Part shown: piece after piece, positions 44,469 to 55,238 of the stretch
Layout: each line of letters begins with the position of its first letter
How positions within the stretch are numbered: position 1 is the stretch's first letter
Origin: Streptococcus pneumoniae
GTDB lineage: Bacteria > Bacillota > Bacilli > Lactobacillales > Streptococcaceae
Reading direction: 5' to 3'
DNA length: 64,000 nucleotides
Assembly: GCF_001096185.1 (NCBI RefSeq)
Contig: NZ_CRPU01000001.1
Span: forward strand, 248,001 to 312,000
Notes under the pieces: model-generated
Database searches by the model: none
What the model was told of the DNA's origin: nothing
What the model saw: the letters and a program-made list of their open reading frames with translations, nothing else
Made by a program: the position numbers and the translations under genes

Positions 44469-47292
44469 GATGTAACTTTCCTTTCAAATAATGTCCTGTG
44501 TAGCTGGCTTCATTGGCCGCTACTTCTTCTGGAGTTCCTGTTGCGATGATGGTTCCACCACCGACACCGCCCTCAGGTCCCAAGTCGATGATATGGTCTG
44601 CTGTCTTGATAACGTCTAAATTGTGTTCAATGACGAGGACTGTATTGCCATCGTCTACAAAGCGAGCTAAGACTTTAAGCAAACGAGCGATATCCTCGGT
44701 ATGAAGCCCTGTCGTCGGCTCGTCCAGAATGTAGAAAGATTTTCCTGTCGATCGTTTGTGAAGTTCACTAGCCAGTTTCATACGCTGGGCTTCCCCCCCA
44801 GAAAGGGTGGTAGCAGGTTGCCCTAGCGTCACATAGCCTAGCCCCACATCCTTGATGGTCTGGAGTTTGCGTTGAATTTTCGGAATGTGTTGGAAGAACT
44901 CTACCGCGTCGTTGACAGTCATGTCCAAGACCTGCGAGATATTTTGTTCCTTGTAGTGGACTTCTAGGGTTTCACTATTGTAGCGGGTTCCGTGGCAGAC
45001 TTCACAAGCTACATAAACATCTGGCAAGAAGTGCATCTCAATCTTGATAATCCCGTCACCTGAGCAGGCTTCACAGCGACCACCCTTGACGTTGAAACTG
45101 AAACGACCCTTCTTGTAGCCTCGAATCTTAGCTTCATTTGTCTGGGCAAAGAGGTCACGTATATCGTCAAAAACTCCTGTATAGGTAGCTGGGTTGGACC
45201 TCGGCGTCCGTCCAATTGGACTCTGGTCAATGTCAATCAAGCGGTCTACATGCTCAATCCCTGTGATGGTCTTGAATTTACCAGGCTTGTCTGAATTACG
45301 GTTGAGCTTCTGGGCAATAGCTTTTTTGAGAATGCTATTGATTAGGGTCGATTTCCCTGAACCTGACACACCTGTCACCGCGATGAATTTTCCTAGTGGG
45401 AAGCGAGCTGTGACATTTTGCAGGTTGTTCTCACGCGCACCTGTCACTTCGATAAAACGACCATTTCCGGGACGGCGCTCGTCTGGCACTGGAATGGCAC
45501 GTTTGCCTGACAAGTACTGGCCTGTGATAGACTTGCTGTTGCGAGCCACCTGTTTAGGCGTACCTGCCGCAACAATTTCCCCACCAAAAACACCTGCACC
45601 GGGACCAACGTCAATCAGATAATCCGCTTCGCGCATGGTATCTTCATCGTGTTCCACCACGATAAGAGTATTACCCAAATCACGCATCTTTTTGAGACTG
45701 GCAATCAGACGATCATTGTCCCTCTGATGAAGACCGATTGACGGCTCGTCTAGGATATAGAGCACACCTGATAGATTAGAACCAATCTGGGTCGCCAAGC
45801 GAATACGCTGACTCTCCCCACCTGAAAGAGTTCCTGCCGAACGTGACAGGGTTAGATAGTTAAGACCCACGTTATTAAGGAAGGTCAAACGATCCTTGAT
45901 TTCCTTGAGGATTGGGCGAGCAATGATGGTTTCATTTTCAGATAGAGTCAACTGGCTTACCAAGTCCAAGTGGTCTGCGATAGACAGGTCTGAAATTTCT
46001 CCGATATGTGGCCCTTGCTGGCCACCCACACGGACAGACAGAGCCTGGTCATTGAGACGATAGCCGTGACAAGTTCCGCAGGTCAGTTCATTCATATAGA
46101 GGCGCATCTGGGTGCGAGTGTAGTCACTATTGGTTTCATGATAACGACGCTTGATATTATTAACAACTCCCTCAAAAGGAATGTCAATATCGCGCACGCC
46201 ACCAAATTCATTCTCATAGTGGAAATGGAATTCCTTGCCATCAGACCCATAGAGAATCAAGTTCTTATCTTCTTCTGACAATTCCTCAAAAGGCTTATCC
46301 ATATCCACTCCAAAAGCTGTCATAGCCTGCTCTAGCATGTTTGGATAGTAGTTAGATGAGATAGGATTCCAAGGTGCTAGCGCACCCTCGCGCAGCGTTT
46401 TGCTGGCATCTGGTACTACCAAATCAGTATCCACCTCCAGCTTGATGCCCAAGCCGTCACACTCACTACAAGAACCAAAAGGAGCATTGAAGGAGAAGAG
46501 ACGTGGCTCTAACTCTGGGACAGTAAAACCACAAACTGGACAGGCATAATGCTCAGAAAAGAGCAACTCCGAATCGTCCATGGTATCGATAATCACATAA
46601 CCTTCTGCGATACGAAGGGCTGCCTCAATGGAATCAAAGAGACGACTACGGATACCCTCCTTAATGACAATACGGTCAACCACGACATCGATATTGTGTT
46701 GCTTACTCTTAGACAAGTCTGGCACTTCGGTCACATCATAAACTTCCCCATCCACACGGACACGAACATAACCGTCTTTCTGAACCTTCTCAATAACACT
46801 CTTATGTTGGCCTTTTTTCTTACGGATGACAGGAGCTAAAATTTGCAGGCGCTGGCGTTCTGGCAACTCCAAAACCTTATCAACGATTTGCTCCACAGAA
46901 GAAGCCTTGATAGCCCCATGCCCGTTGATACAGTAAGGCGTCCCCACACGCGCGTAGAGGAGACGCAGATAGTCATTGATTTCAGTCGTTGTTCCCACCG
47001 TCGAGCGAGGGTTTTTACTAGTCGTTTTTTGGTCGATAGAGATAGCTGGGCTGAGACCATCAATAGCATCTACATCAGGCTTCTCCATGTTCCCCAAAAA
47101 TTGACGAGCGTAGGCTGATAAACTCTCCACATAGCGCCGTTGTCCCTCAGCATAGAGGGTATCAAAGGCCAGACTGGATTTCCCTGAACCTGACAAGCCT
47201 GTCACGACAACCAGCTTGTCTCGCGGAATCTCCACATCAATATTTTTTAAATTATGGGCACGCGCCCCATGAATGACAATTTTATCTTGCAT
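44461..47292 (-). CDS. uvrA: Excinuclease ABC subunit A
   Basis: The 943-aa damage sensor of nucleotide excision repair has two ABC ATPase cassettes (GLSGSGKSS and GVSGSGKST) with LSGGESQR and LSGGEAQR signatures, and zinc fingers CPVCGF...CSECDG and CEACSGDG...CEVCHG. The start at 47292 ([15 protein letters not shown]) fits family length; the longer frame to 47325 adds non-homologous residues. Confidence 0.96.
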   Translation of the reverse strand: MQDKIVIHGARAHNLKNIDVEIPRDKLVVVTGLSGSGKSSLAFDTLYAEGQRRYVESLSAYARQFLGNMEKPDVDAIDGLSPAISIDQKTTSKNPRSTVGTTTEINDYLRLLYARVGTPYCINGHGAIKASSVEQIVDKVLELPERQRLQILAPVIRKKKGQHKSVIEKVQKDGYVRVRVDGEVYDVTEVPDLSKSKQHNIDVVVDRIVIKEGIRSRLFDSIEAALRIAEGYVIIDTMDDSELLFSEHYACPVCGFTVPELEPRLFSFNAPFGSCSECDGLGIKLEVDTDLVVPDASKTLREGALAPWNPISSNYYPNMLEQAMTAFGVDMDKPFEELSEEDKNLILYGSDGKEFHFHYENEFGGVRDIDIPFEGVVNNIKRRYHETNSDYTRTQMRLYMNELTCGTCHGYRLNDQALSVRVGGQQGPHIGEISDLSIADHLDLVSQLTLSENETIIARPILKEIKDRLTFLNNVGLNYLTLSRSAGTLSGGESQRIRLATQIGSNLSGVLYILDEPSIGLHQRDNDRLIASLKKMRDLGNTLIVVEHDEDTMREADYLIDVGPGAGVFGGEIVAAGTPKQVARNSKSITGQYLSGKRAIPVPDERRPGNGRFIEVTGARENNLQNVTARFPLGKFIAVTGVSGSGKSTLINSILKKAIAQKLNRNSDKPGKFKTITGIEHVDRLIDIDQSPIGRTPRSNPATYTGVFDDIRDLFAQTNEAKIRGYKKGRFSFNVKGGRCEACSGDGIIKIEMHFLPDVYVACEVCHGTRYNSETLEVHYKEQNISQVLDMTVNDAVEFFQHIPKIQRKLQTIKDVGLGYVTLGQPATTLSGGEAQRMKLASELHKRSTGKSFYILDEPTTGLHTEDIARLLKVLARFVDDGNTVLVIEHNLDVIKTADHIIDLGPEGGVGGGTIIATGTPEEVAANEASYTGHYLKGKLHHE

Positions 47293-47423
47293 CTTTGTTC
47301 TTTCTAGTCCATTATTGCTTACCATTATACCAAAAAAAGTGAGATTCTATTACCCAAAAGGCTGATTTTGTAGTATAATAGTACGGTGTGAAAAAATCTG
47401 AAAAATGAGAAAGGATAAGGGAT

Positions 47424-48368
47424 ATGAAACAAGTTTTTCTCTCTACAACAACTGAATTTAAAGAGATCGATACGCTTGAACCGGGTACTTGGATCAATCT
47501 CGTTAATCCGACTCAAAATGAATCACTCGAAATCGCCAATGCCTTTGATATTGATATTGCTGACCTTCGGGCACCGCTCGATGCGGAAGAAATGTCTCGT
47601 ATTACAATTGAAGACGAGTATACCCTGATTATCGTTGACGTGCCGGTCACAGAAGAAAGAAATAACCGCACCTACTACGTCACCATCCCGCTTGGTATTA
47701 TCATCACCGAGGAAACCATTATCACTACGTGTTTGGAACCATTACCGGTCCTCGATGTCTTTATCAACCGTCGATTGCGTAATTTCTACACTTTCATGCG
47801 TTCGCGTTTTATCTTTCAGATTCTCTATCGCAATGCAGAGCTTTACCTAACAGCCCTTCGTTCAATCGACCGTAAGAGTGAACAAATCGAAAGTCAACTG
47901 CATCAATCAACTCGTAATGAAGAATTGATTGAGCTCATGGAATTGGAAAAAACCATCGTCTATTTCAAGGCCTCCCTCAAAACAAATGAGCGCGTGATTA
48001 AGAAATTGACCAGCTCAACCAGCAACATCAAGAAATACCTTGAGGACGAAGACCTGCTTGAAGATACCCTGATTGAAACCCAACAGGCCATCGAGATGGC
48101 AGACATTTATGGAAACGTCTTGCATTCTATGACAGAAACCTTCGCCTCTATCATTTCTAACAACCAGAACAACATCATGAAAACCTTGGCCCTTGTGACC
48201 ATCGTTATGTCCATCCCAACCATGGTCTTTTCTGCCTACGGGATGAACTTTAAGGATAATGAAATCCCCCTAAATGGCGAACCGAATGCCTTCTGGTTAA
48301 TCGTCTTTATCGCCTTTGCTATGAGTGTCTCGCTCACTCTCTATCTCATCCATAAAAAATGGTTCTAA
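47424..48368 (+). CDS. corA: CorA family magnesium/divalent cation transporter
   Basis: The 314-aa protein has a large N-terminal cytoplasmic domain with a long helix and two C-terminal membrane helices. The first ends in YGMN, the GMN selectivity motif. It is divergent from uvrA with a TATAAT at about 47374-47379. Confidence 0.92.
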   Translation: MKQVFLSTTTEFKEIDTLEPGTWINLVNPTQNESLEIANAFDIDIADLRAPLDAEEMSRITIEDEYTLIIVDVPVTEERNNRTYYVTIPLGIIITEETIITTCLEPLPVLDVFINRRLRNFYTFMRSRFIFQILYRNAELYLTALRSIDRKSEQIESQLHQSTRNEELIELMELEKTIVYFKASLKTNERVIKKLTSSTSNIKKYLEDEDLLEDTLIETQQAIEMADIYGNVLHSMTETFASIISNNQNNIMKTLALVTIVMSIPTMVFSAYGMNFKDNEIPLNGEPNAFWLIVFIAFAMSVSLTLYLIHKKWF

Positions 48369-48379
48369 GAGGAGTTACT

Positions 48380-49057
48380 ATGTCTCAGATTGATCTACAA
48401 AAATTAACAAAGAAAAACCAAGAGTTTGTCCACATCGCTACCCAACAATTCATCAAAGATGGAAAAACAGACGCTGAAATCAAGGCTATTTTTGAGGAAG
48501 TTATTCCCCAAATCCTTGAGGAGCAATCTAAAGGTACGACTGCTCGTTCCCTCTATGGCGCACCGACCCATTGGGCTCATAGTTTCACTGTCAAGGAACA
48601 ATATGAAAAAGAGCATCCAAAAGAAAATGATGATCCAAAACTGATGATTATGGACTCAGCCCTTTTCATCACTAGCCTCTTTGCCCTCGTCAGCGCCCTC
48701 ACAACTTTCTTTGCGGCAGACCAAGCTTTCGGCTATGGATTTGTCACTCTCTTATTAGTTGGACTGGTTGGGGGATTTGCCTTCTACTTGATGTACTACT
48801 TTGTTTACCAATACTATGGACCAGATATGGATCGAAGTCAACGCCCACCTTTCTGGAAATCTGTACTGGTTATCCTAGCTTCTATGTTTCTTTGGTTGCT
48901 TGTCTTCTTTGCAACAAGCTTCCTACCAGCTAGCCTTAACCCAGTACTGGCTCCATTGCCACTGGCTATTATCGGAGCAGCCCTCCTAGCTCTTCGCTTC
49001 TATCTCAAGAAACGCTTGAATATCCGCAGCGCAAGTGCAGGACCAACACGTTATTAA
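48380..49057 (+). CDS. DUF1129 family membrane protein
   Basis: The 225-aa protein has a helical cytoplasmic N-terminal half and four membrane helices in the C-terminal half. The start at 48380 (MSQIDLQKL; GAGG upstream) is chosen over 48359, which overlaps corA. It lies 11 bp after corA and is likely co-transcribed. Function unknown. Confidence 0.8.
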   Translation: MSQIDLQKLTKKNQEFVHIATQQFIKDGKTDAEIKAIFEEVIPQILEEQSKGTTARSLYGAPTHWAHSFTVKEQYEKEHPKENDDPKLMIMDSALFITSLFALVSALTTFFAADQAFGYGFVTLLLVGLVGGFAFYLMYYFVYQYYGPDMDRSQRPPFWKSVLVILASMFLWLLVFFATSFLPASLNPVLAPLPLAIIGAALLALRFYLKKRLNIRSASAGPTRY

Positions 49058-49072
49058 GAAGAACGGAAACAT

Positions 49073-49107
49073 ATCATGGTTCAACATCATAAGAACCATG
49101 ATTTTTT
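49073..49107 (+). terminator. Terminator of the corA operon
   Basis: ATCATGGTTC pairs with GAACCATGAT around a 10-nt loop, followed by TTTTT. Confidence 0.85.
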
Positions 49108-49281
49108 AATCTTTAAACAATCATGTAAAAAATATTTAACTCTATCTAAAATTCAGTACATTTATACTTTATAAAACATAAATGTAAACATTTTATTCTA
49201 TTTTTTACAGAGAATAACAACAAATGAGCATATTCCTTGCCTATATACAATCATTTTGATACTCTATAATTGGAGGGAAAT

Positions 49282-49545
49282 ATGACAAAACAAAAAATTA
49301 ATCGAATCGTAGGCTCCATTGGTGCCTTTATTGGAATTATAGTATTTATTGCCTACATACCTCAAATTATCGCTAATTTACAGGGAAATAAAGCTCAACC
49401 ATTTCAACCTTTATCAGCTGCTATATCTTGCTTAATCTGGGTTATTTATGGATGGACAAAGGAACCTAAGAAGGATTGGATACTAATCATTCCAAATTCA
49501 GCCGGTGTTATTTTAGGTGGAATCACTTTTTTGACTTCACTCTAA
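49282..49545 (+). CDS. SemiSWEET (MtN3/PQ-loop) sugar transporter
   Basis: An 87-aa three-helix protein with the PQ motif in AYIPQIIANLQG and the paired Pro/Asn pattern (IIPNSAG in the third helix) of bacterial SemiSWEETs, which dimerise to pass sugars through the membrane. Start at 49282 with GGAGGGA 7 nt upstream. It stands alone between two terminators; substrate unknown. Confidence 0.82.
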   Translation: MTKQKINRIVGSIGAFIGIIVFIAYIPQIIANLQGNKAQPFQPLSAAISCLIWVIYGWTKEPKKDWILIIPNSAGVILGGITFLTSL

Positions 49546-49564
49546 CAAATCTAATAGTATGTAT

Positions 49565-49594
49565 AAAAAGCAACTGCAGGTGCGGTTGCTTTTT
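49565..49594 (+). terminator. Terminator of the SemiSWEET gene
   Basis: AAAAAGCAAC pairs with GGTTGCTTTTT around a 10-nt loop. Confidence 0.85.
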
Positions 49595-49696
49595 CACTTA
49601 CTTTTTTGATTTTAAAGTATTCTTCTGACATCCCACATAGCTTTCTCTTATCTTTTGTGATAAAATAGGCTCAATCTATTTCTAGGAGGATGAGGT

Positions 49697-50728
49697 ATGA
49701 TTTCTACTATTGGTATTGTTAGTTTATCTAGTGGCATTATCGGAGAAGACTTTGTCAAACACGAAGTGGACTTGGGTGTCCAACGTCTCAAGGACCTGGG
49801 ACTCAATCCCATCTTTTTGCCCCATTCGTTAAAAGGATTAGACTTTATCAAGGGACATCCTGAAGCGCGTGCAGAGGATTTGATTCATGCCTTTTCTGAT
49901 GATAGCATCGACATGATCCTATGCGCCATTGGAGGAGACGATACCTATCGCTTGCTACCTTATCTTTTTGAAAATGACCAACTCAAAAAGGTTATCAAAC
50001 AAAAAATTTTTCTTGGCTTCTCGGATACAACCATGAACCATCTCATGTTGCATAAACTAGGAATCAAGACTTTTTATGGTCAATCCTTTTTAGCAGATAT
50101 TTGTGAACTAGACAAAGAAATGCTAGCCTATAGCCTTCACTACTTTAAAGAATTGATTGAGACTGGAAGAATCTCAGAAATCCGCCCTAGTGACGTTTGG
50201 TATGAGGAACGAACTGACTTCAGTCCCAAGGCTCTGGGAACACCTCGTGTCAGTCATGCAAATACCGGTTTTGACTTGTTGCAAGGAAATGCACAGTTCG
50301 AGGGGAAAATCCTCGGTGGTTGCCTCGAATCCCTCTACGATATCTTTGACAACTCTCGATACGCAGATAGCGCGGAGCTCTGTCAAAAATACAAACTTTT
50401 CCCTGACTTGTCAGACTGGGAAGGAAAAATCCTCTTGCTAGAAACAAGCGAAGAAAAGCCTGAGCCGGAAGACTTCAAAAAGATGTTACGGACTTTAAAG
50501 GACACTGGTATATTCAAGGTTATCAGTGGACTCCTGGTCGGAAAACCTATGGATGAAACTTTCTATGATGACTATAAAGAGGCACTATTGGATATTATTG
50601 ACAGCAATATCCCGATTGTCTATAATCTCAATATCGGACACGCAACTCCAAGAGCCATTGTTCCCTTCGGAGTCTACGCCTATGTAGATGCACAGGAACA
50701 AGTCATTCGCTTTGACTATAACAAATAA
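49697..50728 (+). CDS. S66 family protein (LD-carboxypeptidase / MccF-like)
   Basis: The 343-aa protein belongs to the peptidase S66 family, which includes LD-carboxypeptidases and the microcin C immunity protein MccF. The glycine-rich nucleophile region reads IGGDDTYRLLPYL, where related proteins have GG-x2-S; Thr83 stands in place of the catalytic serine. The downstream acidic (LLLETSEE) and histidine (IGHATP) segments are present. The Thr substitution leaves activity in doubt. AGGAGG precedes the ATG. Confidence 0.8.
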   Translation: MISTIGIVSLSSGIIGEDFVKHEVDLGVQRLKDLGLNPIFLPHSLKGLDFIKGHPEARAEDLIHAFSDDSIDMILCAIGGDDTYRLLPYLFENDQLKKVIKQKIFLGFSDTTMNHLMLHKLGIKTFYGQSFLADICELDKEMLAYSLHYFKELIETGRISEIRPSDVWYEERTDFSPKALGTPRVSHANTGFDLLQGNAQFEGKILGGCLESLYDIFDNSRYADSAELCQKYKLFPDLSDWEGKILLLETSEEKPEPEDFKKMLRTLKDTGIFKVISGLLVGKPMDETFYDDYKEALLDIIDSNIPIVYNLNIGHATPRAIVPFGVYAYVDAQEQVIRFDYNK

Positions 50729-50755
50729 AGCTGGGAAAAGTTTCTCAGCTTTTTT
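50727..50755 (+). terminator. Terminator of the S66 gene
   Basis: AAAGCTGGGAAA pairs with TTTCTCAGCTTT, followed by T residues, overlapping the stop codon of the gene. Confidence 0.75.
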
Positions 50756-50789
50756 CTATATTCTCAGATATGCTAGTTACCTGTACACA

Positions 50790-51353
50790 CTAATTCCTGC
50801 TTTTCCATTCACAATCATTCTCGTGGTCATCAACTAGTCCTGCAGCCTGTAGAAAAGACAAGACGGCGACTGGGCCTGTGAACTTGAAACCTCTTTTTTT
50901 GAGATCTTTGGCTAATTTCTCAGACAAAGCGGTTTTAGCTGGAGCTTGGCGGTAATCGGGAACATCATTAACGACAGTTTTCCCCTCAACAAAAGACCAA
51001 AGATAGGCATCAAAAGAGCTGTACTCTGCCTGTAGTCGTAGAAAGGCTTGGGCGTTAGCGCGTGTAGCAAAAATCTTGGCTCTGTTTCGGATGATGGCTG
51101 GATTCTCTAGCAAGTCTTCCAGTTCGGTGTCTGTCATCTCTGCGACCGCTTGAATTTGATAGCCATGAAAGGCTTCTCTGAAAGGTTGGCGTTTGTTGAG
51201 CACCGTTTCCCAAGACAGGCCTGCCTGATAGGTTTCCATACACAATAACTCAAACAATGCTTGGTCATCATGGAGGGGTTGGCCCCACTCCTCATCATGA
51301 TAGGCGATGTAGAGCGGATTGGTCATCTTGACCCACGAACAACGTTTTGTCAT
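50790..51353 (-). CDS. tag: DNA-3-methyladenine glycosylase I
   Basis: The 187-aa base-excision repair enzyme removes 3-methyladenine. Family signatures are YHDEEWGQPLHDD near residue 17 and LSWETVLNKRQPFREAF. The ruvA stop is 9 bp upstream of its start, so repair genes mutL, ruvA and tag form one cluster. Confidence 0.95.
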   Translation of the reverse strand: MTKRCSWVKMTNPLYIAYHDEEWGQPLHDDQALFELLCMETYQAGLSWETVLNKRQPFREAFHGYQIQAVAEMTDTELEDLLENPAIIRNRAKIFATRANAQAFLRLQAEYSSFDAYLWSFVEGKTVVNDVPDYRQAPAKTALSEKLAKDLKKRGFKFTGPVAVLSFLQAAGLVDDHENDCEWKSRN

Positions 51354-51362
51354 GCTCTACTC

Positions 51363-51956
51363 CTATTTGACCAACATTTTAAGGGCCGACTTGATATAGT
51401 TCTCAGCTGTATCTGTCGTTCCTTCGAAGAATTTCTTGATTTTCTTGAGCTCAGTTGCCTTGTAGCCCAGTGCCAACATGGCCTCCATTGCTTCTTCCAA
51501 TTCTTGGTTTTCAGCGCTAGCTTGCACTGCGACCTTGGCAGGAAGGTCATCTCCTGCAACTACTACCTTGCCTTCCAAGTCCAGCACCATCTGCTGGGCT
51601 GTTTTCTTGCCAATTTTAGGGAATTTGGTCAAGTAGGTGATGTTCTTGGTTTCGATGGCTTGAACCAAGCCAGCATTGTCATCGGCAGCGATAATAGCAA
51701 GAGCTGATACAGGACCAATCCCAGAGACCGAAATCAGACTGAGAAAGAGCTTCTTCTCGTCTTCTGAGCGAAATCCATAAAGCAGATGAGCGTCCTCACG
51801 CACGACTTGATGCACATAAATTTTAGCTTCTTGGTTAACCTGACCTGAATAGGCATAAGGATTGGCCACATGCAAAATATAACCGATACCGTTGGTTTCA
51901 AGGACAATGTATTTAGCAGTGATTTTGGTAATGATTCCTTTTAGATATTCGTACAT
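51363..51956 (-). CDS. ruvA: Holliday junction DNA helicase subunit RuvA
   Basis: The 197-aa junction-binding protein has the N-terminal OB domain ([20 protein letters not shown]), two helix-hairpin-helix motifs ([26 protein letters not shown]) and a C-terminal RuvB-binding domain. It begins 15 bp after mutL. Confidence 0.96.
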   Translation of the reverse strand: MYEYLKGIITKITAKYIVLETNGIGYILHVANPYAYSGQVNQEAKIYVHQVVREDAHLLYGFRSEDEKKLFLSLISVSGIGPVSALAIIAADDNAGLVQAIETKNITYLTKFPKIGKKTAQQMVLDLEGKVVVAGDDLPAKVAVQASAENQELEEAMEAMLALGYKATELKKIKKFFEGTTDTAENYIKSALKMLVK

Positions 51957-51971
51957 AGTTTTCCTTTTAGT

Positions 51972-53921
51972 TTAATATTTCCCCAACTCACGGAGACTGG
52001 TGTGATTTTCCTGAATGCGTCGAAACATCTTTTCCATATCCGACTTGGTAAAATGCACCAAAACAGGACGTCCGTGGGGACAGTTATAGGGATTGTCACA
52101 TTGAGAAAGCTGATAAAGGAGCTGTCTAGCCGAATGGTCATCGATACGATGGTTAGCCTTGATAGACCGCTTGCAGGACATCATAATAGCCAACTCTGCT
52201 CGGTATTTCTTGATAGAAACTTCCTTGGTCAAAAGGAGCATGTCGCACATCTCATAGATGCCTGATTCAATCTCTTCTTCTGCCATCCAAATAGGATGTT
52301 CACGTAAGATGAATTGATTTTCTCCGTACTCTGCTAGAAAGACGCCCACTTCCTCCAAAAGTGCCATTCTCTCCCTGAGACGAAGTGCATCATCTGCAGG
52401 AAATTCAAAGATGTAAGGTACTAGGAGTTGCTGCTGGCTCTGGTCAACATTGCCAATGCTTTCACGATACTCCTCGTATTTGACCCGTTCCTGAGCTGCG
52501 TGCTGGTCTATGATGTAGAGCCCATCTCTCCCTTGGGCAAAGAGATAGGTTCCATGCATCTGTCCGAAAAATTCCAACTCTGGGAAGCTAGATGATTCTT
52601 CTCGCTCCAGCTTGTCATAGGCCTTATCAAGACTAGCTAAATCTAACTCTGGGTGATCTAGCTGGTCGTAGTTAGCAGGTTTTCTCTCTGCAAAATGCAG
52701 TTTTGCTGGCTTGGTTAGCTGATCCAAGGTTTCCTTGGCAAATAAAGTCAAATCCTGTCCTTCATCAGTCAATTCTACCTGATAATCAGCCACCTCAGCT
52801 TGACTAGGTCTTGTCGGCTCAGTTTTCTCATAGTAGAGCGTATTTTCTTTGAGTGGGAGAATAGTTTGCTCCACCTTTTGACGATTACGCACAGTCGATT
52901 TGGCAAGATTTTCCAAGGCATCTGGTATCAAGGTTTGTTCCTTGAGGCTATTTGCAATAGCTTCTGAAACCAGGATCATCAGTTCTTTTTCCTTGGAAAT
53001 CCGCACCTCTTGCTTGGTTGGATGCACATTGACATCCGCTAGATAAGGGTCGATATGAATGTGAATGACAGCCAGTGGAAAACGTCCTACCATGAGCTTG
53101 CTGCCATAGCCATCAAGAATAGCACGATTGAGTAGGAAATTCTTGATATAACGACCATTGATGAAAAGACTGATATAATTGCGATTGGCCCGAGTTAACT
53201 CAGGCAAGGACACAAAACCTGAAATTTCGAAATCTAGGTCAGAATTCTCAATTTCAATCATCTTCTTGGCACTCGCCAAACCGTAAATCCCTGCGATTGC
53301 TTGGCGCAGTTGACCAGTACCTGCTGTCCGCGTCATTTCCTTGCCATCACTGATCAAACTAAAAGAAATTTCAGGATGGGCCAGGCCCAGACGGTTGACA
53401 ATATCAATGATATGAGACAGCTCTGCTTGCTGGCTCTTCATATACTTGAGACGAGCAGGCGTGTTGAAAAAAAGGTCCTCCACACAAACCTTGGTTCCCA
53501 CAGGACTAGTCGCTGGGATGACTTCCTCAACTTCACCCCCACGCGCGACTAATTTTGTCCCATGACTTGCACCATCCACCGCCGTCAACAGAGTCAGTAC
53601 ACTGACAGAGGCGATAGAAGGCAAGGCTTCACCACGAAAACCAAGCGTCCGAATTCGAAAGAGATCTGCTTGATTTTTTATCTTACTGGTCGCATGACGA
53701 CGCAAAGCCAGCTCTACCTCATCGTGGGCAATTCCGTGACCATTATCAGTGATTTGAATTTTCTTGAGACCAGCTTCCTCAATCTCAACGATAATCTGAC
53801 TAGAACCTGCGTCAATAGCATTTTCTACCAGCTCCTTAACAACGCTAGCTGGACGCTCGATAACCTCTCCAGCCGCAATCTGGTTTGCCAGCACCTCTGG
53901 CAATTCAATAATATGAGACAT
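51972..53921 (-). CDS. mutL: DNA mismatch repair protein MutL (HexB)
   Basis: The 649-aa GHKL ATPase has [16 protein letters not shown] and GFRGEAL in the N-terminal domain. The C-terminal endonuclease-type metal motif [12 protein letters not shown] and the supporting SCKRSIKAN and CPHGRP segments are all present, as in MutL proteins of species lacking MutH. It precedes ruvA with no intervening genes. Confidence 0.96.
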   Translation of the reverse strand: MSHIIELPEVLANQIAAGEVIERPASVVKELVENAIDAGSSQIIVEIEEAGLKKIQITDNGHGIAHDEVELALRRHATSKIKNQADLFRIRTLGFRGEALPSIASVSVLTLLTAVDGASHGTKLVARGGEVEEVIPATSPVGTKVCVEDLFFNTPARLKYMKSQQAELSHIIDIVNRLGLAHPEISFSLISDGKEMTRTAGTGQLRQAIAGIYGLASAKKMIEIENSDLDFEISGFVSLPELTRANRNYISLFINGRYIKNFLLNRAILDGYGSKLMVGRFPLAVIHIHIDPYLADVNVHPTKQEVRISKEKELMILVSEAIANSLKEQTLIPDALENLAKSTVRNRQKVEQTILPLKENTLYYEKTEPTRPSQAEVADYQVELTDEGQDLTLFAKETLDQLTKPAKLHFAERKPANYDQLDHPELDLASLDKAYDKLEREESSSFPELEFFGQMHGTYLFAQGRDGLYIIDQHAAQERVKYEEYRESIGNVDQSQQQLLVPYIFEFPADDALRLRERMALLEEVGVFLAEYGENQFILREHPIWMAEEEIESGIYEMCDMLLLTKEVSIKKYRAELAIMMSCKRSIKANHRIDDHSARQLLYQLSQCDNPYNCPHGRPVLVHFTKSDMEKMFRRIQENHTSLRELGKY

Positions 53922-54127
53922 ATTTCAGCCCCTTTCTGTATCTATTTTCCTAGAAATTGATTAGTGCTATTATACCATATTTCAGATAGGACAGAAAAGC
54001 AAGCGCCACATAGGAGTCAAATCCCTCCACATAGACAAAGTCCCTTGTCAGAGGGCGTAAAATAGTGTTTAATAAAGGTGTACAAGAAGTGATCACAATT
54101 TTGTATGAAAAACAAGGAGAGAAATTT

Positions 54128-54568
54128 ATGAAAGTAGAACTACAGATTAGCGAGTCTTACGAGGAGGAAAAGCTGATCGTCCAAGCACCTCAAGAAACCG
54201 AAAAAGTCAAAAAAATCATCAAATTTGCAGAAAATCTGGATCGAACAGAAAAAATCAAAGGGAAAATTGATAATCAGGTCTATCTCGTTGAGATTGGTAA
54301 GATTCAACGCTTCTATATCGAGAATCGGAAGGTTCTAGCAGAAACGGCAAGTCAGACCTACACCATTGATTTGCGCCTCTATCAGGTTCTTGAACTCTTG
54401 CCAAGCAATTTTATCCAAATTTCCCAATCAGAAATCATCAATATCAACTCCATCTCTCATCTCAAGCTTACGCCCAACGGTCTGGTAGAAATCTTTCTAA
54501 AAAACGAAAGCTTCACCTACTCTTCTCGCCGTTACCTAAAAACCATCAAGGAGAAATTAGAACTATGA
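54128..54568 (+). CDS. LytTR-family DNA-binding regulator
   Basis: The 146-aa protein has a LytTR domain in its C-terminal two-thirds (QISQSEIININSISHLKLTPNGLVEIFLKNE, SYTYSSRRYL-like end). There is no receiver domain. Start at 54128 (MKVELQISES; AAGGAG upstream). It overlaps the next gene by 4 nt (ATGA), the usual LytTR-DUF3021 pair. In such pairs the membrane protein is thought to inhibit the regulator, which is derived from studies of streptococcal LytTR systems. Confidence 0.88.
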   Translation: MKVELQISESYEEEKLIVQAPQETEKVKKIIKFAENLDRTEKIKGKIDNQVYLVEIGKIQRFYIENRKVLAETASQTYTIDLRLYQVLELLPSNFIQISQSEIININSISHLKLTPNGLVEIFLKNESFTYSSRRYLKTIKEKLEL

Positions 54569-55023
54569 AAAAACAAGTATTTCACGATGCAGCTGCCGGT
54601 GTTCTTATCGGCCTCATCCTCTCTATCATCTTTTCACTCATTTATGCACCGAGTACTTATGCCCCACTAAATCCCTACTCTCTCATCGGCCAAGTGACGG
54701 CTCAGCATCAGGTTCACGGTGCCCTGGTCTTGCTCTACTGCACACTTATTTGGGCAGCTATCGGTATTCTCTTCAATTTTGGCAACCGCTTATTCAGCCG
54801 TGACTGGAGCTTACTCCGTGCGACTCTCACTCATTTCTTCCTTATGCTAGTAGGCTTTATCCCATTAGCAACCCTAGCAGGTTGGTTCCCCTTCCACTGG
54901 AATTTCTACCTCCAGCTCATTATCGAGTTTGCGATTGTCTACCTTATCATCTGGGTTATTCTTTATAAAAAAGAAGCTAAAAAAGTGGACCATATCAATC
55001 AACTTTTGGAGCATAGAAAATAG
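54565..55023 (+). CDS. DUF3021 membrane protein (LytTR partner)
   Basis: The 152-aa protein has four membrane helices and a basic C-terminal tail. It is always found with a LytTR regulator in related streptococci; a role as membrane inhibitor of that regulator is known for homologs. No terminator hairpin is clear; the region after it is AT-rich. Confidence 0.82.
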   Translation: MKKQVFHDAAAGVLIGLILSIIFSLIYAPSTYAPLNPYSLIGQVTAQHQVHGALVLLYCTLIWAAIGILFNFGNRLFSRDWSLLRATLTHFFLMLVGFIPLATLAGWFPFHWNFYLQLIIEFAIVYLIIWVILYKKEAKKVDHINQLLEHRK

Positions 55024-55159
55024 GAACCTCATAATAAGCAAATCCGAGAAAGAAACTTCTCGGTTTTTATTCACCCTGCTGTACCTTGCTATCATAGTAG
55101 TTATTTTCAGATCTTCTTTGTAAATTTTCTGTAATTTTCTATCTTTTTTCAAAATATTC

Positions 55160-55188
55160 TTGCATTTTCTCAAAGTTTTTTGTAGAAT
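55160..55188 (+). promoter_or_regulatory. Sigma-A promoter of the NRAMP-like gene
   Basis: TTGCAT (55160-55165), 17-bp spacer, TAGAAT (55183-55188), about 50 bp before the ATG at 55239. Confidence 0.65.
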
Positions 55189-55238
55189 ATAGATTACATA
55201 TCCAGATTATTCTGAAAATTCAAAAAGGAGCATCTATC

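Noticed and set aside
47312-47516. Minus-strand ORFs overlapping the corA start
   Set aside because: They lie in the uvrA-corA intergenic region and corA 5' end, lack ribosome sites and family similarity, and overlap the corA promoter.
53922-54127. Riboswitch upstream of the LytTR gene
   Set aside because: Only a weak short stem is visible and no conserved riboswitch core was recognised.
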